From positions 347,843,390-347,907,389 of the forward strand of contig NC_092873.1 in the NCBI RefSeq assembly GCF_028372415.1: a stretch of DNA of 64,000 nt, written 5' to 3'. This document shows, piece by piece, positions 45,958 to 56,160 of this stretch; position 1 is the first letter of the stretch, and each line of letters opens with the position of its first letter. The DNA is from Notamacropus eugenii. Its lineage: Eukaryota; Chordata; Mammalia; Diprotodontia; Macropodidae. Both the position numbers and the translations under genes were made by a program. The notes beneath the pieces are model-generated. The model did not search any database, was not told the origin of the DNA, and saw only the letters and a program-made list of their open reading frames with translations.

Positions 45958-46319
45958 ACAGGTGAGAAAAAGAAATGGACTAGGTTCATAATGAGAATTT
46001 TATGAGGTTCAAAGGAGGATTCTTAAGGTTTTGAGCTGGATTTTGAAGAGGGGGGTAAACAATAGATTAACAAAAAAGAAAAGAGGAGAAGTGTGGTCTT
46101 TGAAATAGAATTTTTTTCCTTCTGAGTACTGAAGGCTCTTTACTGACACTGGCCTGTCTCCCAGACTGAAATATAGACCAGTCAGCCTTGTTCTCTCCCC
46201 TAGGGCAGATGGTTAGGCAGCTAGCTATCTCTGAATAGATGTCTTGATAAGTTTGGCAATGTGGGACTTTCCAGGTCAGAGCAAAGGGTACGTCTCCAGG
46301 AATAATTAAATAATAAAAT
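45958..46319. other. Intergenic, no gene seen
   Basis: Unique sequence leading into the candidate regulatory block. Confidence 0.45.
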
Positions 46320-47130
46320 TGTTATACTTTGTCCCCCCTCCCCTCCTTTCAGCATTTATAATCCAAGAAATCCACATTTGTGGTGTATTTTGGAAGGACA
46401 GTCTTCTACTTCTTCCAGGGAACATGGTGAGGGAATTTCTGAGAGCAATGAGAACTCTTGGCAAATCTCGGCTGTGGACTGAGGATGCAGGTGGGAGCAC
46501 AAATGCCCTGTTGCACCGAAGGTCAGGGAAAGACTCAAATCTGATGAAGTTCGGGGTGGTGGGGTTCCCAGCTGGATGCAACATCTGCAGCATTGCCTGA
46601 CTCTGTCAGTGGAAGCATCTCCAAATGTATCCATGAAAGTTCCCAAGAAGCAGGACAATGATTGTGTCTGAGCAAGGGGAGAGTGGGTAGGAGGTGGAGT
46701 TGGGGGAGGGAACTGAGAAGAGGAAAGCAAGCTTTGTGAGAAGGGCAGGGAGAGACTTCTTAACTCTGGAAATCTTTCCCAAGAAAGATGGAGACCCAGC
46801 TCATCAGCCAAAAAAGTGGGCTCTGGGACAGGATAGGGCCAAACATCTGAAAAGACAGAATTCACAGGCACTTATGAGAGATGGTTTTCAGGGCTGAAAA
46901 AGCCACACCTTTGATGCCTGAAATTCCAACATTTTAGGATCATTCGGCATTAAGTTCATTCGTTTGTGAGTATTCTACATAAAATGAAACATGGCCCTGA
47001 GGTGCTCTTTTCAAATGCCTGTGGAATGGGGGAAGCAGAAATTCCTTGAAGTTTTTAGCATGAATGAAATAATTAAAAGCTTCCCCCTGACAGAATCACA
47101 GATCCTTACTGGCTTGTTGTGAAGATCTAA
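46320..47130. promoter_or_regulatory. Non-repeat block with TCF/LEF and homeodomain motifs
   Basis: About 800 bases without recognised repeat. It has a perfect TCF/LEF site (46908-46916) and a TAATTA homeodomain core at 47070-47075. Motifs such as 'cattcggcattaagttcatt' lie between. It also holds a 171-codon minus-strand frame (46356-46871) that is Pro/Ser-rich and has no known domain. A conserved enhancer is a plausible reading. Conservation was not tested. Confidence 0.4.
46908..46916 (-). promoter_or_regulatory. TCF/LEF consensus site
   Basis: CCTTTGATG on the plus strand is CATCAAAGG on the minus strand, an exact match to the Wnt-responsive TCF/LEF core. Single sites also occur by chance. 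Confidence 0.45.
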
Positions 47131-47335
47131 TAAGCACTTATTCTAACCTGTGTCTGAGCAGGAAACATGTTATGTCACTAGCCCATGAAGCCTAAACGTA
47201 TTAGGGAGCACATTGTTTCACAGAATTAAGATCCTGTCTCCACAGGATAGAAGGATGGACCAAACTTGATCAGATGAAGTTTATCAAAGACAAATCTAAA
47301 GTTCTATATTTAGGTTTAGAAAAATCAATAGCAAC

Positions 47336-47440
47336 AAAGGAGAGAGGGAGAGAATTTGGAACTCAAAAATTTTTAAATGAATGTTAAAAATTGTTTACAT
47401 GTAATTGGGGAAAAATAAAATACTAAATGGAAAAATACCA
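47336..47440 (+). repeat. L1 3' end nested in CR1-like element
   Basis: 'gagaatttggaactcaaaaa', 'tttacatgtaattgggg' and 'aaaaataaaatactaaatgg'. Confidence 0.8.
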
Positions 47441-47551
47441 ATTGGATAAGGGAAGTATGGCTAGATTTCAGTCTGACCACGCGAGAAAAAAATATCCAGG
47501 GTTCTTAGGGGACTGCAAGTTCAGTGGGAGTCAACAGTATGACCTGATGGC

Positions 47552-47575
47552 AAAAAAAAAAAAAAAAAAAAAAAA
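47552..47575. repeat. Poly(A) 24
   Basis: Uninterrupted A-run inside the CR1-like element. It may be the tail of a small insertion or a homopolymer expansion. Confidence 0.9.
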
Positions 47576-47683
47576 GCAAATGGGATTTTAGGGTGCCTTA
47601 ATAGAAGTATAGCGTCCAGAATAGGGAAAATGATAGCTCCACTGCATTTTGCTCTGGTCAAACCTCATCTAGAATTGTTCCTG

Positions 47684-47930
47684 TTCAGTCACTTTTCAGT
47701 TGTATCTGACTATCTGAGATCCCATTTGGGGTTTTCTTGGCTGAGATACTAAACTGGTTTGCCATTTCCTTCTCCAGCTCATCTGACAGATAAGGAAATT
47801 GAGGCAAACAGGGTTAAGTGACTTGCCTAGCGTCACACAACTAAAAAGTGTCTGAGTCTAGTTTTAAATTCAGGAAGATGGGTCTTCCTAACTCCAGATC
47901 TGGTGTTTATCCACTGCATCAGCTAGCTTA
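47684..47930 (-). repeat. tRNA-headed SINE with RTE-type tail, nested in CR1-like element
   Basis: 'tcccatttggggttttcttg', 'aggcaaacagggttaagtga' and 'ttatccactgcatcagctag'. CR1-like sequence resumes right after it. Confidence 0.9.
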
Positions 47931-48187
47931 GTTGGGGATGCCTCATTTCATGCAGGATATTGACAAACTGGAAACTTCCAAACAAGGGGGGAGGATGATG
48001 GTTGAGGTGCCTGCAAACCATGCTTTATGAAGATCACCTGAAGGAAATGGAGATCTTTCACCTGAAGAAGACTGAAAGAAATATATGTAGCAACTGTCCA
48101 CAAGTGTCTAAAGGGTGGTTATACAGAAAGCTTCCAGCGACTGGGACAGACCAAGTGCTGATATTCACTAGTCTTCCCTACCAGTCA

Positions 48188-48441
48188 TGCGTTGGGCCAA
48201 GAGTTCAAGCCCTTATCACCTCTGACCTCAGGCTATTTCACTAGCCTCCTGGTTGGGCTTCCTACCTCAAGTCTCTCCTCACTCCAATCCATCCTCCACT
48301 CAGCTGCCACAGTGATTTCTTAAAGTGTAGGTCTGGCCATGTCACTCTCCTACTCAATAAATTCCAGGGACTCCCTATTATCTCCAGGATCAGCCATAAA
48401 GTCTTGTTTGGCATTTCAATGCTTGTTGATTGATTGATTGG
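48188..48441 (+). repeat. L2-type LINE fragment with internal deletion, nested in CR1-like element
   Basis: 'cctcctggttgggcttccta', 'ctccaatccatcctccactc' and 'catgtcactctcctactc', then a jump to the 3' terminus 'gttgattgattgattgg'. CR1-like sequence follows. Confidence 0.75.
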
Positions 48442-48714
48442 TTCTGCTTGGCTCCACAGGAAAGAAATAGGAGCATGGGGTGAAAGTTGCAAAGACAGAC
48501 AGAAGCTCAATACCAGGAAAAAACTTAGTAGCAATTAAAGCTGTCCCAAAATACTGCCTTGGGAGGTGGTGAGTTTCCCATCATTGGAGGTATTCAAGCA
48601 AAGGCTGAATGTATGTTAGAGAAGGGAGCTCCTTTCAAATGGGTTGTGTTACATGATCTCTCTGGTTTCTTCTAGGTTCTGTGATTCTGTGGAATTCTAA
48701 AAGGACCAGAAAGG

Positions 48715-49055
48715 ACTGAGGAAGGGGAGAGAATTACCTTAATCCCCAAATGAAATACCTCCATGCACAGTTTGCCTGGAGCAGGGTCTGAGGAGAGGCA
48801 TCGGGGGAATGTCTTGCCTCGTGCCTGGAATAGGTGTTGCTTCTCAGGACTGCTGGGGCAATGGCCTGACCCCACTTCCGGTCCTGTCCACAGACCATTT
48901 CCACCCCCTCAGTCATTTGGCCTGAGCCCCATCGGTCAGTGATTACAGGAAGGTAGCAAGGGCTTGAATTTCTCATTTCCATTTGTAAATGAACCCGCCT
49001 GTTGGCCAGAGCCCAGGTTAAAGGCCTCACAGTATTTTCTCACAGGGGTAGACTT
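48715..49055. other. Unique GC-richer intergenic block
   Basis: Non-repeat sequence with two overlapping minus-strand frames (67 and 98 codons) and no domain. It is a candidate for a conservation check. Confidence 0.4.
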
Positions 49056-49204
49056 TGGGAAGGAGTCTGAAATGGACAGTTAGTAGGAATACTTGTTTTC
49101 AGTATGACCTCATCAGTGACCTGCCTTGGGTAGAACAGGGCAATTGGCATTGTGGGTTTACCGAATACTGCTTTCACATGTTTTCTCCATGTCAAATGTG
49201 AGAC

Positions 49205-49440
49205 ACCTCGTGCTGGACCTAGAGTTAGGAAAACTTGATTTCAAATTCTGTATCAGGTACTTAACAGCTGGGTGACTCTGGATGAATCACTTAACCTATC
49301 TGCTTCAGTTTCCCAACTATAAAATGAGGTTAATAACAGCACCTACCACCTAATGTTGTAAGAAGCAAATGAAATCCTAATTGTAAATCATTTAGCACAG
49401 TTTCTGATACATAGGTGGCACTTAATAAATATTTTTTTTC
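49205..49440 (+). repeat. tRNA-derived CORE SINE
   Basis: 'gttaggaaaacttgatttca', 'agctgggtgactctggatga' and 'ataggtggcacttaataaat'. Confidence 0.8.
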
Positions 49441-49671
49441 TCTCCTTACTTTCTCAAATTTATTGGTCTATTTAGGAGCATAGAGCCATCTGGTAACCTG
49501 TCAAAAGGAGTGTGCTGGAGACAAGCATCTGTGTCCAGTGAGGATATATCTAGGAAGGGGTGAAACCTTGTTTCTTAGTGAATTCTTGAGTGGTTATGGA
49601 GGTGTGTCTATGCAGGCAAGGCTGCCTTGTGGTGTGTATGAGTGTGTGTACATACAATTGTGTGTAGGTGT

Positions 49672-50250
49672 ATTTTCCCCAACATATTTTTATTTTTTTC
49701 GTTAAATCTTTCCCAATTACAAGTAAAAAAAAAAAACCCAACTAACATGCGTTTTTCAAAGAATGCTCCTCCTTGCTGCCCCTCCCCTCTCCTTGAGAAG
49801 GCAAGCAATTTTATGTTGGTTGTATGTGTGAAGTCATGCAAAACATATTTCTATATTAGCCATGTTCTAAATGAAAACAAAAAAACAAGAAAAATATCTT
49901 CTATCTACATTCAGTGTTCATCAGATCTCCCTGTAGGTGAATAGAAATTTTTTACATGGGTCTTTTGCAATTATCTTGGATCACTGTCTTGATCAGGGTA
50001 ACTAAACTTAAGTCATTAACATCTGATCATCATATAATGTTGCTGTTACTGTGTATAATATGCTCCTGGTTTTGCCTGCTTCACTTTGCATCATTTCAGA
50101 TAAGTCTTCCTAGGTTTTTCTGAAACCATCCTGCTCATCATTTCTTATAGCACAATAGTATGCTGTCATAATCATATTCCATAACTTGTTCAGCCATTCA
50201 CCAATTGTGGGTATCTCCTTGATTTCCAGTTTTTTGCTACCACTAAAAGA
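49672..50250 (-). mobile_element. L1 3' end
   Basis: 'tgttgctgttactgtgtata', 'tcttcctaggtttttctgaa', 'tgttcagccattcaccaatt' and 'gatttccagttttttgctac' give the antisense of the L1 ORF2 end plus 3' UTR. Confidence 0.85.
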
Positions 50251-50251
50251 A

Positions 50252-50253
<2 letters not shown>

Positions 50254-50290
<37 letters not shown>
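50254..50290. repeat. (CA)n microsatellite
   Basis: 37 bases of perfect CA, followed by mixed TG/CA units. Confidence 0.95.
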
Positions 50291-50294
<4 letters not shown>

Positions 50295-50317
50295 TGTGCA
50301 CACTCTGTGTGTGAGTG

Positions 50318-50558
50318 TGATAGTACTGTCAAACTCTTTGGGACTCCATCTGGGGTTTTCTTGACAAAGATACTAGAATAGTTTGTCATTTCCTTTTCCA
50401 GGTAATTTTACAAATGAAGAAACCTAGGCAAACAGGGTAAGGTGAGTTGCCCAGGGTCACACAGCTAATAAGAGTCTGAGACCAGATCAGACTTAGGAAG
50501 ATGAGTCTTCCTGACACGAAGCCTGGCACACTATCCACTGCGCCACCTAGCAACCCCC
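50318..50558 (-). repeat. tRNA-headed SINE with RTE-type tail
   Basis: 'gactccatctggggttttct', 'gcccagggtcacacagctaa' and 'ctatccactgcgccacctag'. Confidence 0.9.
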
Positions 50559-50624
50559 AGCATTATATCCTTATAATATTAGAAATGTTCATTTTTCCCC
50601 AAACACAAGAAGGGGTGCATTCTT

Positions 50625-51480
50625 TTTTAAAAGTTCTTAAATTCTTTTTAAATTTATTAGATTTTCAAAAAAATTCTTTTTATACATCTTTATTTTTCCT
50701 TCCCACTTTCTCCCACCATCAAACAACTTCAAAATAATAAGAAAATTCATAACAAGTATCCATTGTCAAGAAAAACAAATTCTTATACTATCCACATTAA
50801 AAAAATGTCATTCTGAATTTAATAATGAAAATAATAATAGCTTTAATTTATATAACACTTAAACACTACATGCATATTATCACATTTTATTCTCACAACG
50901 ACCTTGGGAGGTAAGTGCAATTTATTACCCTCATTTTACCTTTGTGGAAACTGAGGTAGATAGAGACTAAGTGACTTGCCCAAGGTCATCCAGCTAGTAA
51001 GCATCTGGTGCTACTGAATCCAGGTCCATCCGTCTATCCAATGAACTACCTAGCTACCAGTCTATTGCTATCTTGGCAAGAGGTAGTTATCATATTTCCT
51101 CTTTGGTCCAGTCATGATTTATCATGGCATTGAGTACAGTTCTAACATTATCCAAAGCTGTTTTTCTTTACAGCATTTCTGTCATTATATAATTTTTCTC
51201 CTAGTTCTGCACACTTTACTCTGCATCAGTTGATATAAGTCTTCCCAGTTTCCTCTGAAACTGCTTATATCATAATTGCTTAAGGCCTGATAATGTTATA
51301 TTATATTCATATACCAGAAGTGATTCAGCCATTCACCAATCAATGGCAGCCCCTTAGCTTCCAATTTTTTTGCTATTTCAAAAAGAGCTTTTACGAATAT
51401 TTTTGTGTATATGAGTCCTTTTTGTCTATCTTTGATCTCTTCAGTGTGTAGACCTACTATGGCTGGCTCAGTTAGTTCAC
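50625..51480 (-). mobile_element. L1 3' region interrupted by a MIR
   Basis: Left part is T-rich with 'catctttatttttccttccc'. Right part has 'ctctgcatcagttgatataa', 'gtgattcagccattcaccaa' and 'tttttgctatttcaaaaaga'. A minus-strand MIR lies between at 50820-51058. Confidence 0.75.
50820..51058 (-). repeat. MIR-type SINE within L1 region
   Basis: 'ataatagctttaatttatat', 'tgtggaaactgaggtagata', 'gtgacttgcccaaggtcatc' and 'atgaactacctagctacc'. Confidence 0.85.
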
Positions 51481-51599
51481 TGACTTTTGAGGCATAGCTC
51501 TGAATTGCCTAGAAATAGATTTTAGCAAACATAGACAAGAGTTACTATTTTGTTCCAACAGTATCTTCAACTCAAAAGTTTTACAACAATGTAGTAAGG

Positions 51600-51960
51600 G
51601 AAGCAGTCATTTATGAAGTACCTACTATGCGCCAAGCTCTGTGCTAATTACTTTACAAATATTCCCTCATCTGATCCTTACAAGAACCATGGGAAGCAGG
51701 TGTAACTGTTATTCACATTTTTCAGTTGAGGAGGGCTTCAGTGCTACTAGAGTGCAGCTGCTACATATTCTACAGACAATGCAACCATATACTGTGTACA
51801 TGATGATCACATACACATTACCATATACACCAAGTACCATTTACACAAGACTTTCACCTGTGGCTCCAAGAAGCTGTAGAATATGTAGCAGCCACGCCCC
51901 AGCAACATTGTCTAGTAATTTCCGCAATGTCACACAGCCAGCAAATCCATACAAGGCAAT
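51600..51960 (-). repeat. MIR-type SINE split by a LINE fragment
   Basis: Left part 'gaagtacctactatgcgcca' to 'tttcagttgagga'. Right part resumes near 51928 with 'gtcacacagccagc'. The roughly 190-base insert is LINE-derived (51750-51920). Confidence 0.75.
51750..51920. repeat. LINE fragment with an 18-base inverted repeat at its ends
   Basis: GCTGCTACATATTCTACA near the left end mirrors TGTAGAATATGTAGCAGC near the right end exactly. The interior ('gcaaccatatactgtg', 'acatgatgatcacataca', 'acacaagactttcacctgtg') matches 53206-53345 in direct orientation. The left arm therefore looks like an inverted copy of the fragment's own right end. Confidence 0.75.
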
Positions 51961-52224
51961 CAGAAGAAATAATTTAATTTCTAATCCCAGGTTAGATGAA
52001 ATGAGTGGAAACTGAGAGACACTTAAATCTGAAGAGGAAAAATCTGGAAAAACTGAAGGCATTTTAGTTTTACACAATAGAAATCCTAGAAGTGCTACCT
52101 AATTATACAACGGATGCAAAAATAGTATTAATATCATAAGTGACTTTGAAGAAGAGGTATACATACTTAGAATTTGGAGAACCTCATCTTGTATTTGGTG
52201 AATAAAGAGAAAAGTATTTTGCTA

Positions 52225-52300
52225 GAGTTACAGATAGGGGAAAAAACAGTCCCTACTCTCTATGAGTTCACTTTCTAACAGGGGAAATAAAAAAATAAAT
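52225..52300 (-). repeat. L2-type LINE 3' fragment
   Basis: 'acagtccctactctctatga' and 'gttcactttctaacagggg'. Confidence 0.55.
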
Positions 52301-52321
52301 AAATAGTAATGTGTCTTCTTT

Positions 52322-52562
52322 AGGGCGGTTAGGTAGCTCAGTATGAATAGAGTGTTAGACCTGGAGTCAGGAAGACTCATCTTCCTAAATTGAAATCTGA
52401 CCTCAGATACTTACTAGCTGTGTGACCTTAGGCAAGTCACTCTACCTGCCTCAGTTTCCTCATCTGTCAAATGAGTTGGAGAAGGAAATGGGGTTTTTGG
52501 CCAGAAAAACCCCAAATGGGGTCCCAAAGAGTCAGACATGACTGAAACAACTGAACCACAAT
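52322..52562 (+). repeat. tRNA-headed SINE with RTE-type tail, abutting a Y-box pseudogene
   Basis: 'ggttaggtagctcagtatga', 'ggagtcaggaagactcatct', 'acttactagctgtgtgacct' and the tail 'gagtcagacatgactgaaac'. Imperfect flanking repeats 'gtgtcttcttt' (left) and 'gtgtcttttct' (right) look like a target-site duplication. It cuts the pseudogene at 52562-52721. Confidence 0.9.
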
Positions 52563-52721
52563 CTTTTTAGTGTCTTTTCTGATAAAATCATATCTGTTGC
52601 TCATGTTGACCCATTTGATGGTGCCAAAGACTTTGGCAGCAAGGTCTTTATTTTTCTGGTCTTTAGTATCTATAGCTGCTGAGGAAGTAGGAGCTGAAAC
52701 ACCCAGAACAACAATTGCCAT
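52562..52721 (-). pseudogene. Y-box (cold-shock domain) protein retropseudogene fragment, YBX1-like
   Basis: The minus frame reads SSAAIDTKDQKNKDLAAKVF, then GTIKWVNMSNRYDFIRKDTK. This is the start of a Y-box cold-shock domain, which in YBX proteins runs [24 protein letters not shown]. The F of WFN is V here and NGYGFI is NRYDFI, so key RNA-binding aromatic and glycine positions are lost. No intron lies in the aligned part. The frame then runs into the SINE at 52322-52562 and ends. Sequence upstream to about 52960 may be the matching leader. Which YBX parent gene is unclear. Confidence 0.7.
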
Positions 52722-53029
52722 TTTCCATTTCTCCAGGAGTTGCTTCCCTGGATGAAGGTTGAGGACTCTGGCCTGAAAACAGGATCTGTAGTCTTTGGAT
52801 CTCTGATGTTCTAAGGATCTTGGGTTCAGTGTCTTAGATTATCTCTATCAGGGTCTTGGGAGGTAGAGATCAAGGCAGTGGTGGTGGTTTGACTTGCCTG
52901 GCACATGCTGCTTTCTGTCCCTCCCTCAGGGAGCTTCGCTGCTTCATGATTCATTATGGCATAAATCCAACAAGTAGACCAACCATACAAAAAATTGAGT
53001 CATTTTTTAAAAATTAGTATCTGATATGC

Positions 53030-53200
53030 TCATCAAGAATGCATACAATTTTTTTGGTGGAGCTACGGATTAGTACAACCATTTTGGAAAACAATTTGGA
53101 ATTAACAAAATAAAATGATGAAAATGTTCAAATCCTTTAATCCAGAGATTCCATTACTAGATATATATCCCAAGAAGTCACTATAAATAGAAATAATGAT
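53030..53200 (+). mobile_element. L1 ORF2 end fragment
   Basis: 'acaaccattttggaaaacaa' and 'ccagagattccattactaga' with 'tatatcccaagaagtc', the conserved end of L1 ORF2. Confidence 0.75.
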
Positions 53201-53205
53201 GTAAA

Positions 53206-53720
53206 TGGACAATGTAACCATATACTGTATACATGATGATCACATACACAATACCATATATACCAAATACCATTTACACAAGACTTTTGCCTGTGGCTCC
53301 AAGAAACTGTAGAATATGTAGCAACCATACCCCAGTAGAATTGTCTAGATGAACTAAACCAAGTTGAAGGTAATCAACAAACCTCAAACCTGTTGGTGAT
53401 TTAGGGGGATGTCTACCTCAAATATGTGAAGATTTCCCCCAGCAGAATCAGTGAATGAGAACAGTTTGTTCCAACAGTCACAAAGGTGGCTGGAGCAGGC
53501 ACTATGGACCTTAGTACTTGGTCAGACTTTAGAAGACACCAAGGTCATACACTGCATCCCAGGCCATCAAGAATCATCTTGAATTTTGTCCTACCAGTGG
53601 ACGTTGATAATTCTGGAAGACAAAGGGAGGCTGATGACTTTATGCAACTCTGCCTCACTTAAATCCAATTCATTTGAAAGTAAAGACATCATCCTGTGAC
53701 GTCACTGGTCCACTTCAAAA
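53206..53720 (+). mobile_element. LINE 3' region (RTE/CR1-like family), fullest copy
   Basis: 'catgatgatcacatacacaa', 'ctgtagaatatgtagcaacc', 'aggtaatcaacaaacctcaa', 'gatgtctacctcaaatatgt', 'gatgactttatgcaactctg', 'cctcacttaaatccaattca' and 'acatcatcctgtgacgtcac'. It is the forward version of the minus-strand 3' ends elsewhere. Confidence 0.75.
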
Positions 53721-54174
53721 AACTACATCATTTACACAAAATGATATACAAAATGACTACTACTGATCACAAAACAATTGAAAATAAATATTGTAAAATT
53801 ACAAAAAAAAACCCCTAATATGACCCCAAAGAAGAGATTTGAGAAGATTCATTCCCATACTCCTTAGCAGCAATAGGGGTTTCAAAAGTGTGGAATGTTC
53901 AGTGTTGCCCTTTGCAGTTCTAGTCACTTTTGTAGGTTGTAAAATTTAGCATCTACTGGAAAACTAGAAAGATTTGATCAGCTGGCAGAATTATATCCCT
54001 GAAGCCATCATCATTTATAAACTAATAGATGAAGAATCCAATCCCAAAAGTATTCTTGAAAATTCAACAAATAAACCTATTTTACAGACAGAACCATTAT
54101 CCCCAATGGCTAATGGCCGGGACCTAATACTGACTTACAAACTTTTAAGGATGGTATTTTTAATTGACTATGCA
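53721..54174. other. Intergenic, no gene seen
   Basis: A-rich unique sequence. The 69-codon frame at 53974-54183 has no domain. Confidence 0.45.
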
Positions 54175-54600
54175 TTTAGTTAGCTTTAGTTTTCAACATT
54201 CTCTTTTATAAGATTTTGAGTTCCAAAATTTCCTCTCTCCCTTCCCTCCCCCTTCCCCAAGACAGTGGGCAATCTGATGTAACCTATACATGTACAATCA
54301 TATCTAACAGATTTCCACCTTAGTCATGTGGTTCGAAGACTCAGAACAAAATGGAAAAACCATGAGGAAAAAGAGAAAATAGTATGCTTCTATCTGGATT
54401 CAGACACCATAGTTTTTCTCTGGATGGGGACAGCATTTTCCATCATGAGTCTTTTGGAATTATCTTAGATCATTGAATTGCTGAGAAGAGCTGATTGTCT
54501 TGAAGTTAGTCATCACACAAAGTTGCTATTTCTGTGTATAATGTTCTCCTGGTTCTGCTTACTTCACTCAGCATCAGTTCATTTAAGTCTTTAAGAATTA
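54175..54600 (-). mobile_element. L1 3' end
   Basis: 'tttagttttcaacattctct', 'agattttgagttccaaaatt', 'ttctctggatggggacagca' and 'cactcagcatcagttcattt'. Confidence 0.85.
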
Positions 54601-54754
54601 TATTTTTAATAGATGTTACTATACCAAATACTCATTTCTTCAAACTCCATGGAATAAAAAGCTTTTGAGATATAGAAATCAAGTGGCAGAAATTAAAACC
54701 AAATGAGTACAGGAAAGTATATGCCATCTCTGTCACCCTGCTGCTAGCTGTCCA

Positions 54755-54960
54755 GAGGTTGGTAGGTAGTGCAATGGGGAAGCCTCCACTGGACTTGGAG
54801 TCAGGAAGACCTGAGTTCAAATCCAGCTTCAGACACTTAGTACCTATGTAGCCCTGGATAAGTCACTTAAGCTCTCAGTTTTCTCATCTGTAAGATGGAA
54901 ATAACAATAGTACCTACCACACAGGACTGTTGTGAAGAGCAAAGATGATAACATATATAC
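54755..54960 (+). repeat. tRNA-derived CORE SINE
   Basis: 'ggagtcaggaagacctgagt', 'tcaaatccagcttcagacac' and 'cacacaggactgttgtgaag', followed by a TATG microsatellite to about 55000. Confidence 0.85.
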
Positions 54961-55234
54961 ATGTGTGTATGTATGCATGCATGTATGGATGGATGTATTA
55001 GTTTGCAAACCTTACAAAAATCAGTCATTTTACTCACCTTTACAATAGTCTGGCAGATCATCAAATATAAAAGACTAATATCAGGAGAGTGATCTGTCTT
55101 TGGACCATTTCAATATGAATGTTATCAAAAATAATGATGAGATAATAATAAAACTAACAATAGTTAATGTTTTAAAATAATTATATATATACACATATAT
55201 GACAATAGTTTAAAATACTAAAAGTAGTTAATGA

Positions 55235-55480
55235 TAATGATGATGAAGATTTATATAGAAGTTTAAAGTTCATAAATTAGTTTCCATGCATTATTTCATT
55301 TGATCCTCTTACTTACCCTGTGTGATAGAGGCTATTTTATCCATTTTGCAGATAAAATTTGAGATAGAAGCTATTTTCTCCATTTTACGGATTAAAAAAA
55401 AAAACCACCCTGAAACTTTCTGACTTGTCTATGGTCACAAAGCTAACAGGTGTATAAATCAGGATTTAAACCCAGACCTG
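55235..55480 (-). repeat. MIR-type SINE
   Basis: 'ttcatttgatcctcttactt' and 'cttgtctatggtcacaaagc'. The central 'gagatagaagctattttctccattttacgg' block is partly duplicated. Confidence 0.7.
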
Positions 55481-55755
55481 AGTACCAACTGACCAAAAGG
55501 TAGGAAAAAATTAAAGCTTGTCCACTTGCCCTCCTCTAGCACGTAGTCAGAACATGGTACCAACTTGGCATCTACTACCAGATTAAATAAAAGAACTTGC
55601 AGAGCCATAGCAGGGTCCAGCCTTATATTCACTGCCCCCCTCATTGCTTATGGTCATTTCTGTTTTTTCTTTTTCAGGTGCATCTGAAGAGCCCATTTCT
55701 AGACCACCATTTTCCTCCATAACAGTCACATATGAAAGGCTATCCCTTTATACTG
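55481..55755. other. Unique stretch
   Basis: No gene or repeat recognised. Confidence 0.45.
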
Positions 55756-55759
55756 TGAT

Positions 55760-56160
55760 TACTATTGCTGTATGCTAACCCTACCATTGTATCTCTTGAT
55801 TCTGACTCCTTCTGTCCCCTATCTCTGTTCCTGAAGTCATTCCATTCCCCCATTCCTCACCTACCCACATCTCACCCATCCATTGAAACCCAGCTCAAGT
55901 CCCATTCCCTCCATGAAGCCTTCCCAGATTTCTGCTCTCCCCTCCCCTCCTCTGTCCTCCAGATCACTCCCTTCCCTGAACTTCTATGATAATTATTGTA
56001 TCCACTATTCATGTCTTTCTTCATGGGGATATCTGATCTTCTCAACTAGAATGGAAGCATCTTGAGTGTAAGAACTATGTCTTTTACTTCCTTGCAATCC
56101 CTATAGTACTTATTATAGAACCCTACTCATAGTAGGTCTTCAATAAATGCTTTGAAAACA
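55760..56160 (+). repeat. L2-type LINE 3' region
   Basis: 'cattgaaacccagctcaagt', 'ccctccatgaagccttccca', 'tagaatggaagcatcttgag' and 'agtaggtcttcaataaatgc'. Confidence 0.75.

Larger units (their letters stand above)
47225..48700 (+). mobile_element. CR1-like LINE body and 3' end with nested insertions
   Basis: Colinear blocks: 'gaagtttatcaaagacaaat' (47275), 'agtatagcgtccagaatagg' (47607), 'gatattgacaaactggaaac' (47957), 'cctgaagaagactgaaagaa' (48061), 'aaacttagtagcaattaaag' (48521) and the 3' end 'ggaggtggtgagtttcccat' to 'tctgtgattctgtgg'. They are split by an L1 tail, a poly(A), a SINE and an L2-type piece. Confidence 0.7.

Noticed and set aside
48715..49055. Possible WNT3 first exon on the minus strand
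   Set aside because: No signal peptide-like start or donor in the right frame, and CpG content is low.
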